DNA of 64,000 nt from NCBI GenBank assembly GCA_946413815.1, contig CAMKMD010000003.1, forward strand, positions 1 to 64,000. The letters are read 5' to 3'. This DNA is from an uncultured Ruminococcus sp. (GTDB lineage Bacteria > Bacillota > Clostridia > Oscillospirales > Ruminococcaceae). The notes beneath the pieces are model-generated. The model worked only from the letters and a program-made list of their open reading frames with translations. It was not told the origin of the DNA and made no database searches. Every line of letters starts with the position of its first letter. Position 1 is the first letter of the stretch. Positions 48,742 to 56,722 of this stretch are shown here, one piece after another. The translations under genes were made by a program, and so were the position numbers.

Positions 48742-49782
48742 ATGAACAACAACAGTTTTTCCGAGAGCTACAAGAAGGCAGGCGTTGACGTAACAGCAGG
48801 CTACAAGGCTGTAGAGCTGATGAAGTCACACATCGCCCGCACCATGACTTCCGGCGCCCTCTCAGGCATCGGCGGATTCGGCGGCCTCTTTGAGCTCGAC
48901 ACAACAGGCATATCAAAGCCCGTCCTCGTTTCCGGTACAGACGGTGTAGGCACAAAGATCAAGATAGCATTCGTTATGGACAAGCATGATACAGTAGGTA
49001 TCGACTGCGTTGCCATGTGTGTCAACGATATCATCTGCTGCGGCGCAAAGCCCCTGTTCTTCCTCGACTATATCGCCTGCGGCAAGAACTACCCGGAGAA
49101 GATCGAGAAGATCGTTGCCGGCGTTGCCGAGGGCTGTGTACAGGCAGGCTGTGCCCTTATCGGCGGAGAGACTGCGGAGCATCCCGGTCTTATGCCTCTT
49201 GACGAGTACGACCTGGCAGGCTTCTCTGTAGGCGTGGTTGACAAGGACAAGATCCTCCAGCCCGATACACAGAAGGCAGGCGACGTTCTCATCGCTATCA
49301 AGTCAAGCGGAGTACACTCCAACGGCTTCTCACTTGTAAGAAGCGTATTTGATATCAATCAGCAGAACCTGAATATGCACTTTGACGATCTGGGTATGTC
49401 CCTCGGCGAGTGCCTGCTGACTCCCACACGCATCTACGTAAAGGCTCTTCTCAGCCTTATAGATGCAGTGAACGTAAAGAGCGTCTCACATATCACAGGC
49501 GGCGGCTTCTACGAGAATATCCCGAGAGCCCTCCCGAAGAATCTTGCAGCAAAGATCGAGCGCGACGCAGTAGACGTTCTCCCGATCTTCAAGCTCATTG
49601 CAAGAGCCGGCAACATCCCGGAGCGTGATATGTTCAACACCTTCAATATGGGCGTCGGCATGATCGTATCCGTAGACAAGAACGATGCTGACAAGGCTGT
49701 AGAGGTTCTGAAGGCAGCCGGCGAGGACGCTTATGTTCTCGGCGAGCTCGTTGAGTCAGAGGAAGGCGTTATCATCTGCTGA
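48742..49782 (+). CDS. purM: AIR synthetase (PurM)
   Basis: Phosphoribosylformylglycinamidine cyclo-ligase, 346 residues. Recognised by [56 protein letters not shown], and [10 protein letters not shown], all standard. [15 protein letters not shown] and [11 protein letters not shown] complete the C-terminal domain. The start follows GGAGG after a 111-nt spacer from purF that holds small palindromes only. The gene that makes its substrate (purL/purQS) is outside the window. Confidence 0.98.
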   Translation: MNNNSFSESYKKAGVDVTAGYKAVELMKSHIARTMTSGALSGIGGFGGLFELDTTGISKPVLVSGTDGVGTKIKIAFVMDKHDTVGIDCVAMCVNDIICCGAKPLFFLDYIACGKNYPEKIEKIVAGVAEGCVQAGCALIGGETAEHPGLMPLDEYDLAGFSVGVVDKDKILQPDTQKAGDVLIAIKSSGVHSNGFSLVRSVFDINQQNLNMHFDDLGMSLGECLLTPTRIYVKALLSLIDAVNVKSVSHITGGGFYENIPRALPKNLAAKIERDAVDVLPIFKLIARAGNIPERDMFNTFNMGVGMIVSVDKNDADKAVEVLKAAGEDAYVLGELVESEEGVIIC

Positions 49783-49783
49783 T

Positions 49784-50251
49784 ATGTATCTTCTCCTTAT
49801 ATCCGGCATAATAGTGCTCCTGCTGGGGCTGGCGGTCATAGCCGCCGGCATACGGCAGGGCACATCACGCATATCCGCCGAGGAGCGCTATGAGGAGGCA
49901 GAGGGCAGCATTATAGCTATGAAGTCCCGCCTCACCGTGCATACTGTAAACTTCATCCCGCTGATATCGAAGGAATACAGCGCAGCGGTGGAGTTCATGG
50001 CGTCTGACGGCAGGATATTCACGGTGGCAATGCCCTACGTCCTGAAAGCCTCGGCAGAGTACCGGGACGAGCGTGCCGCCTACGAGAACGGCACTCCCGT
50101 TGCAGTGAAGTACGATCCCGCAGATCCGCAGATATGCTACATCGGCGACAACAGGGGCTTCCGTATGCGTGAGATAATATACAAGGTAATAGCGGCAGTC
50201 CCCCTGCTGCTCATCGGCTATGGACTTATCTGGTGGCATTTCCACATATAA
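49784..50251 (+). CDS. DUF3592-type membrane protein (copy 1)
   Basis: A 155-residue protein with helices at about 2-22 and 137-153. Between them is a strand-rich domain with VNFIPLISKEYSAAVEF and PVAVKYDPADPQICYIGDN, the pattern of DUF3592, where a membrane-anchored beta domain ends in a xxYxPxxP-type loop. Its start is 2 nt after the purM stop. A second protein of the same type is encoded at 51150, beyond the expansin gene. Function unknown. Confidence 0.72.
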   Translation: MYLLLISGIIVLLLGLAVIAAGIRQGTSRISAEERYEEAEGSIIAMKSRLTVHTVNFIPLISKEYSAAVEFMASDGRIFTVAMPYVLKASAEYRDERAAYENGTPVAVKYDPADPQICYIGDNRGFRMREIIYKVIAAVPLLLIGYGLIWWHFHI

Positions 50252-50264
50252 GGTTGTGATAGTA

Positions 50265-51137
50265 GTGAAAAGGATCATCCCATTGCTGACAGCATCCCTG
50301 ATACTCACATCATCGCTCTCCGGAGTGCAGTCATCATCCGCAGTCTCCGACCCGAAGGATATAAACGGCGATGGCGTCGTTGACTCTTTTGACGTTGTAG
50401 CCGGACGCAAAGCCGGCATACCGGAGGAGGAGCTGAAAGCCGTGGCGGATTTCGTCCTCGGCAAGCGTCCCGAGCCTGTCCTTAACAGCGAGGGCGTACT
50501 TATCGACGAAAGCTGTATACTCGAGCCCAAGGGCACAGTGCATACCGGTGACGGCACCTTCTACGGAGGCGGCTATGTGGGCGGATGCGCCATGCTCGAT
50601 CCGGTATCGACAGATTACTGGATAGTGGCCATGAACCTTGCGGACTACAACGAAGGTCAGCTTGCCGGCGCCTACCTTGAAGTCACAGGCGAGCTTGGCA
50701 CTATAAATATGCTGGTCACAGACCTTCTGCCTGAGGGCAAGAAGGGCGACCTTGACCTTTACACCGATGCCTTCCCCCTCATAGCCCCCGTAGAAAAGGG
50801 CAGAGTCCCGGTCAGCTGGAAGATAGTCCCTCTTGATACCGCAGCAGACGCACCTGTCTGCTATAAGTACAAGGAGGGCACCACGGAGTTCTGGTGCGGA
50901 GTGCAGGTGAGAAATCACCGCTACCCCATAACCCGTCTGGAATACCTCGATGAGAACGGCAATTTCAAGGAGATAGGAAGGCGCCGCTACAATTACTTTG
51001 AATCGAACGAAATGGGCGCAGGCCCTTTTACGTTCCGCATAACCGACATCTACGGTCAGGTAGTCATAGACGAGGGCATCCCCCTGTCCTATGACGACAC
51101 AGAGATAATACCGGGGCACGTCCAGTTCCCCGAATAA
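50265..51137 (+). CDS. Secreted expansin-like protein with N-terminal dockerin-like segment
   Basis: A 290-residue protein starting with GTG at 50265. Signal peptide 1-26. Residues 31-68 resemble half a dockerin: one calcium loop DINGDGVVDSFD and a helix ending ADFVLGKRP, but no clear second loop. Residues 85-290 match bacterial expansins of the YoaJ/EXLX1 type: FYGGGYVGGCAMLDPV, AGAYLEVTG, VTDLLPEGKKGDLDL (both conserved Asp), then the CBM63 domain with VQVRNHRYP and the identical terminus PGHVQFPE. The surface aromatic pair is Phe-Trp (EFWCGVQ) where EXLX1 has Trp-Trp. Expansins loosen cellulose without hydrolysis. The dockerin would place it on a cellulosome. Confidence 0.88.
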   Translation: MKRIIPLLTASLILTSSLSGVQSSSAVSDPKDINGDGVVDSFDVVAGRKAGIPEEELKAVADFVLGKRPEPVLNSEGVLIDESCILEPKGTVHTGDGTFYGGGYVGGCAMLDPVSTDYWIVAMNLADYNEGQLAGAYLEVTGELGTINMLVTDLLPEGKKGDLDLYTDAFPLIAPVEKGRVPVSWKIVPLDTAADAPVCYKYKEGTTEFWCGVQVRNHRYPITRLEYLDENGNFKEIGRRRYNYFESNEMGAGPFTFRITDIYGQVVIDEGIPLSYDDTEIIPGHVQFPE

Positions 51138-51149
51138 CCGGAGGAAGAA

Positions 51150-51623
51150 ATGAAGGTAGAAAAGATAGATTATGTCTGGGTCATCCTGTCGTGGGTGATA
51201 GTTGCATTCACATTTACGAAGGGATGTCTTTCCATAGGCGTGCTGATAATATATGCTCTCATGGCAGCCCTGATGCTGTATCATATGTTCACGGTAAAGA
51301 AACGCATCTCCGGCACTCAGACTGCAATAGGAGAGGTGACAGGCTATCACACCTCTGACAAGAGCAAGCTGGTCTATCCCATCGTCAGGTTCGAGACCGA
51401 GTCCGGCAGAACAGTCACCTCGGTATGCTCCGCCGGCGATACAGAGCGCCTCTATGAGGAAGGAAGCTCTGAGATGGTGTGCTATGATCCGCTCGATCCC
51501 ATGTTTTTCTACTTTGCTGACCGTGAGGACGAGCTCACAAGTCCCTACCGCAGTTATATCATCTTCGGCGGTATCGCCGCATTCATTCTCTTCCTTGTGG
51601 TAAGAGCGATATTCGGCGGCTGA
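51150..51623 (+). CDS. DUF3592-type membrane protein (copy 2)
   Basis: A 157-residue protein with hydrophobic segments at about 8-27, 31-48 and 133-153. The central soluble part has TAIGEVTGYHTSDKSKLVYP, a Pro-Ile-Val-Arg-Phe strand and EMVCYDPLDPMFFYFAD, which matches the DUF3592 pattern and the gene at 49784. It starts 13 nt after the expansin and has a GGAGG site. Function unknown. The two copies flank the expansin gene, which may reflect a local duplication. Confidence 0.7.
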   Translation: MKVEKIDYVWVILSWVIVAFTFTKGCLSIGVLIIYALMAALMLYHMFTVKKRISGTQTAIGEVTGYHTSDKSKLVYPIVRFETESGRTVTSVCSAGDTERLYEEGSSEMVCYDPLDPMFFYFADREDELTSPYRSYIIFGGIAAFILFLVVRAIFGG

Positions 51624-51650
51624 TAAATACCTGACAGGAGGAATAAAGAA

Positions 51651-52277
51651 ATGAAGAATATAGTAGTGCTGGTTTCCGGCGGAGGAACTAACCTCCAGGC
51701 GCTCATCGACGCACAGGATTCCGGCATCATACAGGGCGGCAGGATAACCTGCGTCATCGCTTCAAAGCCGGGAGTATTCGCCCTTGAAAGAGCGGCAAAG
51801 GCCGGCATCCCCTCGAGGGTGATCCCCCGTAAGGAGTATCCCGACAGCCTTTCCTACAGCAAGGCCATACTTGAGGCTCTTAACGAAGAGAAGGCAGACC
51901 TTGTGGTACTGGCAGGCTTCATGATCATTCTTGACGAGTGCGTGACGAAGGCCTACGCCTATAAGATAATCAACGTGCATCCGGCTCTCATCCCCTCCTT
52001 CTGCGGCGAAGGCTTCTACGGCCTGAAGGTGCACGAAGCTGCCCTTGAATACGGAGTAAAGGTGAGCGGAGCCACCATACATTTCGTCAACGAGAAGGCA
52101 GATGCCGGAGCTATCATACTCCAGGGCACAGTCAATGTGGAAATGGATGACACCCCCGAGATACTCCAGAGACGCATAATGGAGAACGTGGAGTGGAAGC
52201 TCCTTCCGAAGGCTGTCTCGCTGTTCTGTCAGGACAAGATAGACATCGTTGACGGAAAGGCCTATGTGAGGGAATGA
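51651..52277 (+). CDS. purN: Glycinamide ribonucleotide transformylase (PurN)
   Basis: Folate-dependent GAR transformylase, 208 residues. IVVLVSGGGTNLQALIDA opens the fold; the catalytic Asn-His-Asp set is within KIINVHPALIPSF and HFVNEKADAGAIILQG. VVLAGFMIIL lies before them. The start follows AGGAGG. The next gene begins 1 nt after its stop. It uses 10-formyltetrahydrofolate to make FGAR. Confidence 0.97.
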   Translation: MKNIVVLVSGGGTNLQALIDAQDSGIIQGGRITCVIASKPGVFALERAAKAGIPSRVIPRKEYPDSLSYSKAILEALNEEKADLVVLAGFMIILDECVTKAYAYKIINVHPALIPSFCGEGFYGLKVHEAALEYGVKVSGATIHFVNEKADAGAIILQGTVNVEMDDTPEILQRRIMENVEWKLLPKAVSLFCQDKIDIVDGKAYVRE

Positions 52278-52278
52278 T

Positions 52279-52848
52279 ATGGGTACCCTTATCGAAAGTC
52301 TGAAACAGAAGCAGACCATACAGAAGCTCTTCCTCTGCTTCATGATGTACGCCGTGCTCGGCTGGTGCTATGAGGTAGTGCTGGAGACCTTCATCTATAA
52401 ATGGGGCTTCTCCAACAGAGGAGTCCTCTTCGGCCCCTACTGCCCGGTATACGGCGTGGGAGCACTCACCTTCCTGCTTCTCTTCGGCAGGTTCAAAAAG
52501 AAGAAGTACACCCTTCCCTTTGAGATATTTGTAAAGCCGGTGCTCATATTCCTTGGCTGCATGGCGGCGGCGACGCTCATAGAGCTCATCGCCAGCTATA
52601 TACTGGAAGCCGCGACGGGCGGCTGGCCGTGGCAGACCTACGCACGGTACAAATACAACTTCCAGGCAAGGATAGCCCTCTCGACCTCCCTGAGGTTCGG
52701 ACTCGGAGGACTCTTCTTCATGTACATCGTACAGCCCTTCTTTGACTGGCTCCTTTCAAAGCCGTCAGCGAAGGCCATAAACATCACCGCACTCATTGTG
52801 GCGCTCATAGTCGCCGCTGACTGCATATACACATTCTTTATAAAGTAA
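52279..52848 (+). CDS. ABC_trans_CmpB-type (PF06541-like) membrane protein
   Basis: A 189-residue membrane protein with helices near 18-38, 55-72, 82-105, 130-150 and 165-185. YAVLGWCYEVVLETF and RGVLFGPYCPVYGVGAL are the characteristic pattern of the putative ABC transporter type IV / CmpB family. No ATPase partner is encoded nearby, so transport function is doubtful. It is tightly linked between purN and the IMP cyclohydrolase gene. Confidence 0.82.
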   Translation: MGTLIESLKQKQTIQKLFLCFMMYAVLGWCYEVVLETFIYKWGFSNRGVLFGPYCPVYGVGALTFLLLFGRFKKKKYTLPFEIFVKPVLIFLGCMAAATLIELIASYILEAATGGWPWQTYARYKYNFQARIALSTSLRFGLGGLFFMYIVQPFFDWLLSKPSAKAINITALIVALIVAADCIYTFFIK

Positions 52849-52861
52849 AAGGAGAATCGTT

Positions 52862-53575
52862 ATGAAAAAGCTCGATCTTGCAACACAGCTCAATACAAAT
52901 GACTACCCCGGAAGAGGCATCGTAATAGGTAAGTCCGCAGACGGCAAGTACGCAGTTACGGCTTACTTCATCATGGGAAGAAGCGAGAACAGCCGCAACC
53001 GTGTATTCGTAGAGGACGGCGAGGGCATCCGCACACAGGCATTCGATCCCTCCAAGCTCACAGATCCCCACCTTATCATCTACTCTCCCGTAAGAGTACT
53101 CGGCAACAAGCTCATCGTAACAAACGGTGACCAGACAGATACTATCTATGAGCTCATGGACAAGCAGTACACCTTCGAGCAGGCTCTCCGCACAAGAGAG
53201 TTCGAGGACGATGCTCCCAACTACACACCCCGTATTTCCGGTATCCTCCGTTTCGGTGAGGAGGGCTTCAACTACGCAATGTCCATCCTCAAGAGCGCAA
53301 ACGGCAACCCTGATTCCTGCCAGCGCTTCACCTACTCCTACACCAACCCCGTAAACGGCGAGGGACACTTCATCCATACATATATGGGCGACGGCAACCC
53401 CCTTCCCAGCTTTGAGGGCGAGCCCGAGCTGGTAGGCATCTCCGGAAATATCGACGAGTTCACCGACATGGTATGGAACAATCTCAGTGAGGCCAACAAG
53501 GTATCTCTCTTCGTTCGCTTTGTAGACCTTGAAACAGGCAGGTACGAGACACGCATCGTAAACAAGAACAAGTAA
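52862..53575 (+). CDS. purO: Archaeal-type IMP cyclohydrolase (PurO family)
   Basis: A 237-residue protein of the IMP cyclohydrolase family first described as PurO in archaea. NDYPGRGIVIGKSADGKYAV, AYFIMGRSENSRNRVFVED, DPHLIIYSPVRV and ISGILRF are the family's conserved elements. It should close the purine ring, converting FAICAR to IMP, a job done in most bacteria by the N-terminal domain of PurH. In agreement, a stand-alone AICAR formyltransferase lacking that domain is encoded at 55515. The start follows AAGGAGAA. Confidence 0.9.
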   Translation: MKKLDLATQLNTNDYPGRGIVIGKSADGKYAVTAYFIMGRSENSRNRVFVEDGEGIRTQAFDPSKLTDPHLIIYSPVRVLGNKLIVTNGDQTDTIYELMDKQYTFEQALRTREFEDDAPNYTPRISGILRFGEEGFNYAMSILKSANGNPDSCQRFTYSYTNPVNGEGHFIHTYMGDGNPLPSFEGEPELVGISGNIDEFTDMVWNNLSEANKVSLFVRFVDLETGRYETRIVNKNK

Positions 53576-53581
53576 GACGCT

Positions 53582-54121
53582 ATGAATCTTGATACCGTAA
53601 AATGTCCCGGCTGCGGAGCTGACATCACCTTCCGCAAAGGATCGCGTACTTCAAAATGTGAATACTGCGGTTCTGTAGCTACACTCGGCAATGCACTCGA
53701 GGCTCTTGAGGCCGATGCCGAGCTTGACCGCCGTGTTGCCGAGATTGCCGAGCGTGAGGCAGAGGTAAAGCGCCACGAGAATGCGTCGGCGGATTACAGG
53801 GCAGCTATGGAAAAATGGAAGAAAAAGGGCCGCATCCCTGTTATACTGTCAGGTGTTCTGTGGTTCCTCGGCGGTATGCTGCTGGAGTTCGATCTTGACG
53901 GCTGGGGCGTGCTGATGATACTTGCAGCATTCGGCATATTCTTTGCAGCTCCGGTAGTCTTGGCCGCATCCGAGCCCGACGGCAGCAGGCTGCCCGGTTC
54001 TCCCGCACCTCCGCCGAAGAAGTTTGCAACAGCTCTGAAGTATTACGGACTCTGCTTAGCCACATCGGCTGTAGGACTTATCGCAGCGGCGATCATTTCC
54101 GTTACGCTTATAGAAAAGTAA
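53582..54121 (+). CDS. Zinc-ribbon membrane protein (copy 1)
   Basis: A 179-residue protein. Zinc ribbon at residues 8-30 (CPGCGADITFRKG...CEYCGS), then a charged coiled-coil of about 45 residues (ELDRRVAEIAEREAEVKRHE), then hydrophobic helices at about 84-103, 107-128 and 155-175. Function unknown. Two related genes follow immediately, so this is a tandem family. It starts 6 nt after the IMP cyclohydrolase stop. Confidence 0.75.
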   Translation: MNLDTVKCPGCGADITFRKGSRTSKCEYCGSVATLGNALEALEADAELDRRVAEIAEREAEVKRHENASADYRAAMEKWKKKGRIPVILSGVLWFLGGMLLEFDLDGWGVLMILAAFGIFFAAPVVLAASEPDGSRLPGSPAPPPKKFATALKYYGLCLATSAVGLIAAAIISVTLIEK

Positions 54122-54124
54122 GGT

Positions 54125-54691
54125 ATGAGTACATCCATGAAATGCCCGTCCTGCGGAGCGGATATATCCTACGGCAGCACGGACATCAAAGCGCAGTGCA
54201 GCTACTGCATGAATATATACAAGGTCCCCGAGGGCACTCCCTGGGTGCCGGAGCCGGAATTACCGCCGGAGCCGGTGCTTGAACCGGTCCACGCTGATGA
54301 GGTCCCCGGACCGTTGCAGCATACCGGAACGGAAAGCCCGGAGAATCCCGAAGAAGAGCCGGTATACGGCCGCTCGGAGTACCGCCGCAGATTGAAAAGC
54401 TGGCGGCGCACCTATCTTGTATTCCTTCTGATATTCTGTGCGGTCTACGGATTCGGCAAGATGCGGGAAATAAGGCTCGGCGGCGAACACGGCTCATTTG
54501 CGGTCATAGCTGCCACGGTACTGTTTTTATTCTCACCTTTCGCATTCATGCAGACAAGACCCATACCGCCCGGATTGGTGAATCCGCTCAGGTACAAGGC
54601 CGGAAGGACCGCAAGGACGATCTTACTGCTGATGATAAACTTTGCAGCGATGACAGCAACAGGTATGCTGGTGGATCATTTATCTGACTGA
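54125..54691 (+). CDS. Zinc-ribbon membrane protein (copy 2)
   Basis: A 188-residue protein beginning with a zinc ribbon (CPSCGADISYGSTD...CSYCMN), an acidic Pro/Glu-rich linker of about 60 residues in place of the coiled-coil, and three hydrophobic segments near 97-113, 121-140 and 157-180. It starts 3 nt after copy 1 and shares the opening pattern KCPSCGADI. The linker is probably disordered. Function unknown. Confidence 0.75.
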   Translation: MSTSMKCPSCGADISYGSTDIKAQCSYCMNIYKVPEGTPWVPEPELPPEPVLEPVHADEVPGPLQHTGTESPENPEEEPVYGRSEYRRRLKSWRRTYLVFLLIFCAVYGFGKMREIRLGGEHGSFAVIAATVLFLFSPFAFMQTRPIPPGLVNPLRYKAGRTARTILLLMINFAAMTATGMLVDHLSD

Positions 54692-54729
54692 CAAAAGCTC
54701 CCTGACAGACGGGGCGAAGGAGAATTGAT

Positions 54730-54986
54730 ATGCCTTCAATAAAATGTCCCGCCCGGGCCCGGAGGAGATAGCACCGGTCCTGCTGTTTGTGGGTATAGCT
54801 TTGTATGCGATATCTCCATCAAAGGCAGCCGAGACAAGACCGCTTCCGATGTGGATGATGCGCAGCACCGAGATACGTGAGGCAAGGAGGAAGGCAGCAA
54901 TGGCATTTGTTATCCTTGTACACGCAGGAGTGGAGATCGGCCTTTTCTTCCTTGTGAAGGCCATATTTTTGAGGATACAGGTATGA
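54730..54986 (+). pseudogene. Decayed third zinc-ribbon membrane gene
   Basis: A good GAAGGAG site precedes ATG 54730, which encodes MPSIKCP, the same opening as the two upstream paralogues, but the frame stops after 13 residues at 54771. The membrane half continues in another frame (to 54986) with PVLLFVGIALYAISPSKAAE and a second helix FVILVHAGVEIGLFFLV, similar in layout to copy 2. The second ribbon half and linker are missing, so a deletion with a frameshift in a GC-rich stretch is likely. An alternative is a functional 80-residue protein from ATG 54744. It overlaps the next gene by 4 bp. Confidence 0.6.
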
Positions 54987-55474
54987 AGATATCATTTGAC
55001 CTTGACGAGACACTGTTCGTGAATCCTGCGGAGGTGCCGACCGAGCCGGAGCTTAAATTCCCGTACAACAAGCTGTACAGGGACAGGCTCAGAAAGGGCG
55101 CAGTTGAGCTTCTGAAGGAGATAAACGAATCAGATACAGAGCTGTGGATATACACCACCTCCAACAGGACAGAGCGCTATATCAACGGCATATTCAGACA
55201 CTACGGCATAAGGATAGACAGCATAGTCAATGCCCCGCGGCACGAAAAGGAAGTCGCAAGGGGCAGACCTAATTTCCCGTCGAAGTACCCCTCGGTATAC
55301 CGCATAGACCTCCACGTTGACGATGAGAAGTCGGTATACGAAAACGGCGTAGCCTACGGCTTCCGTGTCTACCGCATCACCAACGACGATGCGGACTGGG
55401 CGGACAACATCCGCCGTGAACTGGAGAGGATACGCAGAGGGAAATCGGCAGATGACGGTCAGAACGACCGCTGA
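54983..55474 (+). CDS. HAD-superfamily protein
   Basis: A 163-residue protein with HAD motif I (SFDLDETLFVN), motif II Thr/Ser in WIYTTSNRTERYI, and an acidic late motif (DLHVDDEKSVYENG). There is almost no cap domain, so it may act on a large or macromolecular substrate, or on a small phosphate. Its ATG overlaps the preceding stop (ATGA). The stretch is basic at the C-terminus. Specific substrate unknown. Confidence 0.82.
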   Translation: MKISFDLDETLFVNPAEVPTEPELKFPYNKLYRDRLRKGAVELLKEINESDTELWIYTTSNRTERYINGIFRHYGIRIDSIVNAPRHEKEVARGRPNFPSKYPSVYRIDLHVDDEKSVYENGVAYGFRVYRITNDDADWADNIRRELERIRRGKSADDGQNDR

Positions 55475-55514
55475 TAATCAGGCATTATGAATTATATTTA
55501 AGGAGGACATTATC

Positions 55515-56696
55515 ATGTCAAATGAAATGCAGTTAAAGTACGGATGCAATCCGAATCAGAAGCCTTCAAGAGTATATATGGCTGACGGCAGCGAGCTCCC
55601 CATCGAGGTGCTCTGCGGAAAGCCCGGCTATATCAACCTTCTTGACGCTTTCAACGGCTGGCAGCTCGTAAAGGAGCTCAAGGCAGCTACAGGTATGTGT
55701 GCAGCAACTTCCTTCAAGCACGTATCTCCTGCCGGCGCAGCTATCGGACGTCCTCTCTCCGATGATCTCAAGAAGATCTACTGGGTAGACGATCTCGGCG
55801 AGCTCTCACCCCTTGCAAGCGCTTACGCAAGAGCAAGAGGCGCAGACAGAATGTCCTCCTACGGTGATTTCATCGCTCTTTCCGACAAGGTGGATGTATG
55901 TACCGCAAAGATGATCCAGCGCGAGGTATCCGACGGCGTTATCGCTCCCGACTACGATCCCGAGGCCCTGGAGATCCTGAAGTCCAAGAGAAAGGGCACA
56001 TACTGCATACTGAAGATAGACGAGAACTACAAGCCCGCACCTATCGAGACAAAGCAGGTGTTCGGCGTTTCCTTCGAGCAGGGACGCAACGAGCTCGATA
56101 TCAACCGTGAGCTCCTTGCAAATATAGTTACAGAGAACAAGGATATCCCCGACGACAAGAAGGACGATCTCCTCATCTCTCTCATCACACTGAAGTACAC
56201 ACAGTCCAACTCCGTATGCTACGTAAAGGACGGACAGGCTATCGGTATCGGTGCAGGCCAGCAGTCACGTATCCACTGCACACGTCTTGCCGGCCAGAAG
56301 GCTGACAACTGGTGGCTGAGACAGTCACCCCAGGTAATGGGACTCCAGTTCGTTGACGATATCCGCAGAGCAGACCGTGACAACGCTATCGATGTATATA
56401 TCGGCGACGAGTATGAGGACGTTCTCCGTGAGGGCGAGTGGCAGAGGATATTCAAGGTAAAGCCCGCTGTATTCACAAGGGAAGAGAAGAAGGCATGGCT
56501 GGCAAAGAACACAGGCGTATGCCTCGGCTCTGACGCATTCTTCCCCTTCGGCGACAACATCGAGAGAGCAAAGAAGTCCGGCGTTGAGTACATCGCAGAG
56601 CCCGGCGGTTCTATCCGTGACGACAACGTTATCGAGACCTGCAACAAGTACAATATAGCAATGGCCTTCACAGGCATCAGACTTTTCCATCACTGA
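55515..56696 (+). CDS. Stand-alone AICAR formyltransferase
   Basis: A 393-residue protein matching only the C-terminal AICAR transformylase part of bifunctional PurH. ELPIEVLCGKPGYINLLDAF opens it; the catalytic Lys-His pair is in SFKHVSPAGAA; GAGQQSRIHCTRLAG and CLGSDAFFPFGDNIE with the terminal TGIRLFHH are standard. The IMP cyclohydrolase domain is absent, and the separate PurO-type protein at 52862 supplies that step. The start follows AAGGAGGA. Formyl donor is 10-formyltetrahydrofolate. Confidence 0.94.
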   Translation: MSNEMQLKYGCNPNQKPSRVYMADGSELPIEVLCGKPGYINLLDAFNGWQLVKELKAATGMCAATSFKHVSPAGAAIGRPLSDDLKKIYWVDDLGELSPLASAYARARGADRMSSYGDFIALSDKVDVCTAKMIQREVSDGVIAPDYDPEALEILKSKRKGTYCILKIDENYKPAPIETKQVFGVSFEQGRNELDINRELLANIVTENKDIPDDKKDDLLISLITLKYTQSNSVCYVKDGQAIGIGAGQQSRIHCTRLAGQKADNWWLRQSPQVMGLQFVDDIRRADRDNAIDVYIGDEYEDVLREGEWQRIFKVKPAVFTREEKKAWLAKNTGVCLGSDAFFPFGDNIERAKKSGVEYIAEPGGSIRDDNVIETCNKYNIAMAFTGIRLFHH

Positions 56697-56722
56697 TAAA
56701 ACAAAGGGGTATTATTGAAAAA

